Source: Rhodocyclaceae bacterium
GTDB taxonomy: Bacteria; Pseudomonadota; Gammaproteobacteria; Burkholderiales; Rhodocyclaceae
Direction of reading: 5' to 3'
Length of the DNA: 39,496 bases
Assembly: GCA_016702335.1 (NCBI GenBank)
Contig: JADJEF010000010.1
Location: 1 to 39,496, forward strand
The notes beneath the pieces are model-generated. The model searched no databases. It saw nothing but the letters and a program-made list of their open reading frames with translations, and was not told where the DNA came from. Shown piece after piece: positions 35,030-39,496 of the stretch; the stretch's first letter is position 1; each line of letters opens with the position of its first letter. A program made the position numbers and the translations under genes.

Positions 35030-35392
35030 ATGCCTGTACTATCTAGCGGCCGCCGTATTGAATATTCCCTCGATCGCTTTCACGCCCTGCTGGCGCGCAT
35101 GCCGCTGGCCGAGGCCGAGCGCACCGTCGCGGCCCTGAAAGAGCCGAACGACCTGCTGTATGTGCTTGATGTCGTCGAGTTTGACCAAAACGGCGAGCCC
35201 TACTTCGCCAACGTGATGGCCCACCAGTTCGAGCTCTACGCCATGAGCTGGCCCACCGAAGACCAGGACGCACTGGTCACCTGGATCGAGTCCGAAACCG
35301 CCACGTACTACCGCAGCGTGGCCATTCGCGAGATTCACGACATGGTGCGCGAAGTAGCCGAGCGTTCGCAGACCCTGTTGCAAGCTGCCTGA
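35030..35392 (+). CDS. uncharacterised 120-residue protein
   Basis: Soluble, acidic, no signal or membrane segment. Start at the ATG at 35030 with GGAG 7 bp upstream; an ATG at 35024 is too close to that site. Recognisable stretches: RIEYSLDRFHALLARMPLAEAERTV, LLYVLDVVEFDQNGEPYFANVMAHQFE, then a helical C-terminus. I do not recognise the family. Its place next to flagellin genes may be incidental. Confidence 0.7.
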   Translation: MPVLSSGRRIEYSLDRFHALLARMPLAEAERTVAALKEPNDLLYVLDVVEFDQNGEPYFANVMAHQFELYAMSWPTEDQDALVTWIESETATYYRSVAIREIHDMVREVAERSQTLLQAA

Positions 35393-35679
35393 ACACGAGG
35401 CCAGCGGCCATGCACCCGAGCACCGGCAATCGCCACCCTGCACGTCCGGCAAGAATTGCCCGGAAGACGCAGGCAGAGGCGGCAATTGCCGGCAACTATC
35501 GCAATTGGCCTGCTTTCGCCGCGCACTTCGTCGTTTTCGCACCCAGTCTTACCGTCACACCTGTATTGGCACACCGATTGCTAAACACCAGTCGACCGCG
35601 CAACGTGCTGCGCGCTCAGCGACGCATCGAACTCATTCGCCGTTCTTTGTACCGCCACTGAACCGTCAGGAGAAGCACC
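35393..35679. other. intergenic region before the first flagellin
   Basis: 287 bp without a convincing gene. GGCAATTGCC and nearby related words (35488-35515) form a weak inverted repeat. I find no sigma-28 promoter of the quality seen before the second flagellin. GGAG lies 9 bp before the ATG as ribosome site. Confidence 0.4.
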
Positions 35680-37392
35680 ATGCCACAGATTATTAATACC
35701 AATATCTCGTCGCTCAATTCGCAGCGCAACTTGAATCGTTCGCAGAATGACCTTCAGGTCTCGCTGCAGCGGCTCTCGTCCGGCCTGCGCATTAACTCCG
35801 CGAAGGACGATGCGGCGGGTCTGGCGATTTCAGAGCGCATGACCACGCAAATCCGCGGCCTCGATCAGGCGCGCCGGAATGCCAACGACGGAATCTCTCT
35901 GGCGCAGGTGGCGGAAGGTGCGTTGCAATCCACCACCGACATGTTGCAGCGGGTACGCGAGCTGGCCATTCAGGCCATGAACGCGACCAACTCGGCGAGT
36001 GACCGGCAAGCCCTGAATGCCGAGGTGCAGCAGTTGGCCCAGGAGCTTCAGCGGGTAGCGGTGACCACCGAATTCAACGGCTCGAAACTGCTCGACGGCT
36101 CGTTTACCTCGGCCATCTTTCAGGTCGGTGCGAGCGCCAATCAAACCATTACCGCCACCTCGGGCAACTTCCAGACCAGCAACTACGGCAATTATCGTCT
36201 GGGTGCCTTGGCGGCAACGACGCAAACCGGTTTTGGTGATCTGCCACCGGGCAGCGCCACCGGGGCGCGCATCACCACCGCATCGGTGCCTACGGCGGCA
36301 GATACGGGCGGTGATCTCTCGCCCATCGGCGTGGCCGGCGAGTTGAGCTTCAACACCATTTCTGGCGTATCGCGCATCCCCTACAACGCCGGGGCATCGG
36401 CTTTCGATGTCGCTACATCGATCAATCAGGCACAAATCGGCATCCGCGCCAGCGCCACTACCCAGATCGTTCTTGGGGCCGACGACGAGGGTGCCAACAC
36501 CGCCACACGCTTCAAGCAGAACACCGCCTACTCGTTCTTTTTGTCGATTGACAACTCCAGCCCCACCGTCGCCTCCGACCCCACCGCCGGCTTCGTCTCG
36601 GTGTCGTTCGTGACCGGTGGCGTAGCGCTGGGCACCGACATCGCCTCGGCCGATCAGCTCAACGCCGCCGCCCAAGCCTTTAACGATGCGGCTGGAAAGA
36701 CCGGTTTCACCGCCCGGGTAGTGCGCACCGACGGCAACAACTTCGGCCTACACATCGTCAATGAAGCCGGTATCGATCTGCGTATCGTCAATACCAGTGC
36801 GCAGAATGTCTCGCTCGAAGACGCGCGCGCCATCGACAACGATGCCGCCAACGACTCCACCTTCGCTGAGCTCATTCCCACCGCGACCAAAACCACTTGG
36901 ACCACCGGTGCCGGAGCCTGGATTACCGGGCAGGTGCTCCTCGATTCCGAGTCACCTTTCTCGGCCACCGACACCAACGGCGTTCCTGCCGCCTCGGCCG
37001 CCGCGCATACCGAAAGCTTTCTGTTTCACAGCGGCGCTGTCAACAGCAGCACAACCGCCCAGGCCAGTGTGTTGCAGCAAACCAAAGATGTCGACGTCAG
37101 CACGGTCGATGCCGCCTCGCGCACCATCTCGATCAGCGATTCGGCCCTGACCTCGATCAACACCCAGCGCGCCCGCTACGGTGCCCTGCAGTCGCGCTTT
37201 GAATCGACCATCGTGAATTTACAGACCAATTCCGAGAATCTCTCGGCGTCGCGCTCCCGGATTCGTGACGCCGACTTCGCGGCCGAAACGGCGATCCTGA
37301 CCCGCAATCAGATTCTGCAGCAGGCCGGCATTGCCATGCTCTCCCAGGCCAACGCGCTACCCAATCAGGTCTTGCAGTTGCTGCAACGTTAA
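35680..37392 (+). CDS. fliC: flagellin 1
   Basis: 570 residues. Conserved N-terminal D0/D1 helices (QIINTNISSLNSQRNLNRSQ, LSSGLRINSAKDDAAGLAIS) and C-terminal D1/D0 (RARYGALQSRFESTIVNLQ, ending ANALPNQVLQLLQR). The variable central part (about 170-440) includes a flagellin-hook-like INxAx module and long Thr/Ala-rich stretches, making it longer than the second copy. The product is the filament subunit. It ends at a strong terminator. Confidence 0.95.
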   Translation: MPQIINTNISSLNSQRNLNRSQNDLQVSLQRLSSGLRINSAKDDAAGLAISERMTTQIRGLDQARRNANDGISLAQVAEGALQSTTDMLQRVRELAIQAMNATNSASDRQALNAEVQQLAQELQRVAVTTEFNGSKLLDGSFTSAIFQVGASANQTITATSGNFQTSNYGNYRLGALAATTQTGFGDLPPGSATGARITTASVPTAADTGGDLSPIGVAGELSFNTISGVSRIPYNAGASAFDVATSINQAQIGIRASATTQIVLGADDEGANTATRFKQNTAYSFFLSIDNSSPTVASDPTAGFVSVSFVTGGVALGTDIASADQLNAAAQAFNDAAGKTGFTARVVRTDGNNFGLHIVNEAGIDLRIVNTSAQNVSLEDARAIDNDAANDSTFAELIPTATKTTWTTGAGAWITGQVLLDSESPFSATDTNGVPAASAAAHTESFLFHSGAVNSSTTAQASVLQQTKDVDVSTVDAASRTISISDSALTSINTQRARYGALQSRFESTIVNLQTNSENLSASRSRIRDADFAAETAILTRNQILQQAGIAMLSQANALPNQVLQLLQR

Positions 37393-37411
37393 GCCAGAGG
37401 ACGTATCGCCC

Positions 37412-37452
37412 CGAAAGGGCCGGCCCCCGACGCATGGGGGCCGGCCCTTTCG
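37412..37452 (+). terminator. strong intrinsic terminator after flagellin 1
   Basis: 17-bp stem starting CGAAAGGGCCGGCCCCC with a 7-base loop and its exact complement, followed by CTTTAAT. It isolates the two flagellin genes transcriptionally. Confidence 0.9.
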
Positions 37453-37456
37453 CTTT

Positions 37457-37486
37457 AATCGCCGTCTTACCAGCGCCGACTTGCGG
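37457..37486 (-). repeat. dispersed hairpin repeat, copy 7
   Basis: Minus orientation: CCGCAAGTCGGCGCTGG, loop TAAG, ACGGCGAT. It begins 4 bp after the terminator stem, in the inter-flagellin gap and upstream of the sigma-28 promoter. Confidence 0.9.
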
Positions 37487-37504
37487 AAACCGGCAAAAAT
37501 TGCC

Positions 37505-37531
37505 TCAAGTTTGCCGCCCCCTCTCCGATAA
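37505..37531 (+). promoter_or_regulatory. sigma-28 (FliA) promoter of flagellin 2
   Basis: TCAAGTTT, 11-bp spacer, TCCGATAA. This matches the flagellar class III consensus (TAAAGTTT, 11 bp, GCCGATAA) at 14 of 16 positions. It lies 105 bp before the ATG. Confidence 0.85.
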
Positions 37532-37635
37532 CACTCTTGTCGGCGGCATATTGCTGCGCAAGAACCCCGAACGGAGCAGGTGATAAAGAGTTAGTCACCT
37601 GATTTGTTAGGAATTTCTACTGAAGGAGCTTAGTC

Positions 37636-39231
37636 ATGGCACAGGTAATCAACAGCAACATCCAATCGCTGAACGCACAGCGCAACCTTGGCACATCGCA
37701 GATGAGCCTGTCGCAGTCGCTGCAGCGCCTGTCATCCGGCTTGCGCATCAACAGTGCAAAAGATGATGCCGCCGGCCTGGCGATCGCCAGTCGCTTTACT
37801 TCGCAGATTCGCGGCCTGGACCAGGCTCGCCGTAATGCCAACGACGGCATTTCGCTGGCGCAAACGGCCGAAGGTGCGCTGGGCTCGATGCAGGAAATTC
37901 TTCAACGGGTGCGCGAACTTGCGGTTCAGTCGGCCAACGAAACCAACTCGGCCAGTGACCGTGCCGCGCTGCAAAGCGAGGTGTCAAATCTGACCTCGGA
38001 ATTGAATCGTCTGGCCCAGGCCACCCAGTTCAACGGGCGCAATCTGCTTGACGGCTCATTCACCTCGGCACAATTTCAGGTGGGTGCCAACTTTGGCCAG
38101 ACCATCAACGCAACCTCTGGCAATTTCCAGACCAATTCCTACGGTAATTACCGTATTGGCGCACTGGCCGCAACAGCGACCAGCAGCCAGGGCAGCCTTA
38201 ACTTCGGCTCGACCGCAGGCGGCAATATTGCCGGCCTGGGCACAACGACGACTGGCATTTCGCGCATCACCGGTGCGGGCACGTTGACCGTTAATGGCTC
38301 GTTGGGCACGCAAGTTGTCAACTACGCAGTCGGCGCATCCGCCAAAGATGCCGCCGCTGCCGTCAATGCAGCGACTGCGTCTACGGGCGTCAGCGCTTCC
38401 GCCAAGACGGAAGTGCAACTCGACACCTTTGCAGTGTCGGCTTCGTTCTCGATTTCGATTGCCTCGGACAACCTGACCAGCCAGCCCAAGACGATCTCCT
38501 TCACCACAGGCGCAGCCGCCAACGCCGACGGCCTGAGCTCAGCAGTCAATGCATTCAATGAAGTATCTTCCACCACGGGAGTCACAGCGCGCCTTAACAG
38601 CGCCGCCAACGGCATTCTGCTGACGAATAGCAGCGGCAATGACATCCGGTTGTTGAATCAATCCGCTGCTGCCAGCGTATTCACGGTCACCAGCCAGGAC
38701 GAACTGGTCGCCAATGACGTGGTGATTGTTGGTCTGGCCGGCGTAGGCACCTTTGGTACCGTGGCCGAACCCCCGGTGGGCGCCTCGGCGACCGGCAATG
38801 CCCGAATCACAGGCGAAGTGATTTTTGATTCTGACAAATCATTCAACGTGCTCGATTCAGCAGGTGGTGCCACGGGCTTCCTCGCCGCCGCCACAGGCAC
38901 CAGCGGCGAGTTGCAAAGAACCTCGGAGCTGGATGTAGGCAACGTCGCGGCCGCCAACCGTTCAATCGCCATCGCGGACAGCGCCCTGAGCACGGTGGCG
39001 ACCCAACGTGCCCGCTACGGTGCCCTGCAGAACCGCTTCGAGAGCACCGTTCAGTCACTGCAAACGACTTCGGAGAACCTCTCGGCCTCACGCAGCCGCA
39101 TTCAGGATGCCGACTTCGCCCAAGAGACAGCCAACCTCACCCGCGCCCAGATTCTGCAGCAGGCGGGCGTGGCCATGCTGGCTCAGGCGAACGCACTGCC
39201 GAATCAGGTTCTCACACTGCTCCGCGGCTAA
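37636..39231 (+). CDS. fliC: flagellin 2
   Basis: 531 residues with the same conserved ends as flagellin 1 (AQVINSNIQSLNAQRNLGTS; SSGLRINSAKDDAAGLAIAS; ALPNQVLTLLRG) but a different central region (about 170-400). The start has GAAGGAG 7 bp upstream. Own sigma-28 promoter. Tandem paralogue from duplication; the ends are strongly conserved and the surface domain has diverged. Confidence 0.95.
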   Translation: MAQVINSNIQSLNAQRNLGTSQMSLSQSLQRLSSGLRINSAKDDAAGLAIASRFTSQIRGLDQARRNANDGISLAQTAEGALGSMQEILQRVRELAVQSANETNSASDRAALQSEVSNLTSELNRLAQATQFNGRNLLDGSFTSAQFQVGANFGQTINATSGNFQTNSYGNYRIGALAATATSSQGSLNFGSTAGGNIAGLGTTTTGISRITGAGTLTVNGSLGTQVVNYAVGASAKDAAAAVNAATASTGVSASAKTEVQLDTFAVSASFSISIASDNLTSQPKTISFTTGAAANADGLSSAVNAFNEVSSTTGVTARLNSAANGILLTNSSGNDIRLLNQSAAASVFTVTSQDELVANDVVIVGLAGVGTFGTVAEPPVGASATGNARITGEVIFDSDKSFNVLDSAGGATGFLAAATGTSGELQRTSELDVGNVAAANRSIAIADSALSTVATQRARYGALQNRFESTVQSLQTTSENLSASRSRIQDADFAQETANLTRAQILQQAGVAMLAQANALPNQVLTLLRG

Positions 39232-39247
39232 TTCGATCAACGCTGAT

Positions 39248-39281
39248 GCCGATCATGCCCGCTACACGTAACATGATCGGC
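39248..39281 (+). repeat. inverted repeat between flagellin 2 and flaG
   Basis: GCCGATCATG, 14-base loop, CATGATCGGC. Ten perfect pairs but no T-run after it, and it ends 6 bp before the flaG ribosome site. It could be an attenuator-like hairpin or an RNA-end stabiliser. Confidence 0.6.
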
Positions 39282-39295
39282 TGCGCAAGGAGACC

Positions 39296-39496
39296 ATGAT
39301 GACGATACAGTCCTTGAGAGGGTACCCGGCACAAGCGCCGGCGAGCACCCCCGCTCCCCGGGAAGCGCCGGCGGAAGCGGTGGTGGCCGCCGTAGCCGCG
39401 CCGAAGCTGGCACCCGAACCGCAGAAGTCAGCGCAGGTTACGCAAAAGCAGGTAGAACAAGCCTTTGAACAGCTCAAAACCAAGCTGGCAACACCG
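39296..39496 (+). CDS. flaG: FlaG-like protein, N-terminal part (cut by window edge)
   Basis: The ATG at 39296 (or 39299) is preceded by AAGGAG. The N-terminal 45 residues are Ala/Pro-rich, then QVTQKQVEQAFEQLKTKLAT, the start of the FlaG helix. The conserved C-terminal segment lies outside. Position directly after flagellin is usual for flaG. Confidence 0.65.
   Translation, partial: MMTIQSLRGYPAQAPASTPAPREAPAEAVVAAVAAPKLAPEPQKSAQVTQKQVEQAFEQLKTKLATP

Noticed and set aside
4216..37486. CRISPR array or DNA-uptake sequence as explanation of the 30-bp repeat
   Set aside because: Copies are kilobases apart with no spacers or cas genes. The size, hairpin form and low density do not fit the short, very frequent uptake words of Neisseria or Pasteurellaceae.

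Overview
The window looks like a chromosomal segment of a flagellated, moderately high-GC betaproteobacterium. The evidence is Rhodocyclales-like flagellins, an MSHA-type pilus assembly cluster, an rmlBACD plus Wzm/Wzt O-antigen block, an IS21-family element and several toxin-antitoxin (TA) modules. The lineage is inferred from protein character only; no rRNA or tRNA gene is present.

Layout. (1) 1-6140: surface polysaccharide block. A sulfotransferase-like fragment, wzt and wzm are on the minus strand. They diverge from rmlB-rmlA-rmlC-rmlD on the plus strand, joined by ATGA overlaps, for dTDP-L-rhamnose synthesis. (2) 6447-7070: higBA. (3) About 7100-13690: an IS21-like element (small Cys-rich ORF, istA, istB, small ORF). 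Its istA is split by a second element with three overlapping tyrosine-recombinase genes (recombinase-in-trio, RIT type) and elaborate repeated ends. (4) 13940-16640: TA island with two nucleotidyltransferase/HEPN-type modules, a PIN remnant, yefM-yoeB, and hipB with a truncated hipA. (5) 16693-17926: a GT2 glycosyltransferase and a TusA-like protein. (6) 18157-31676: MSHA-like pilus cluster: secretin, TPR protein, c-di-GMP-type ATPase, inner-membrane platform, three accessory membrane proteins, a 1226-residue tip-adhesin-like protein and a prepilin. (7) 31746-34914: a hipA kinase with a downstream HTH partner, then an efflux outer-membrane lipoprotein. (8) 35030-39496: a small unknown protein, two flagellin genes and the start of flaG.

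Two things stand out. First, a dispersed hairpin repeat of about 30 bp occurs seven times. It has an invariant 14-base core, a variable 4-base loop and a second conserved arm. Four copies are intergenic and three lie in frame inside genes: one in rmlA at a loop where the protein is longer than its relatives, and two immediately after the start codons of two pilus genes. In those two pilus genes the encoded residues fall wholly inside the predicted cleaved prepilin leader. Second, the first 15 kb carries about forty single-base frameshifts in otherwise well-conserved genes, while 16-39.5 kb has essentially one. This is either an unpolished stretch of assembly or a decaying accessory region.

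Functionally the window is about the cell surface: rhamnose-containing O-antigen and its export, an MSHA-like pilus with a lectin-like adhesin, and flagellar filament. It is interrupted by mobile DNA and TA modules.
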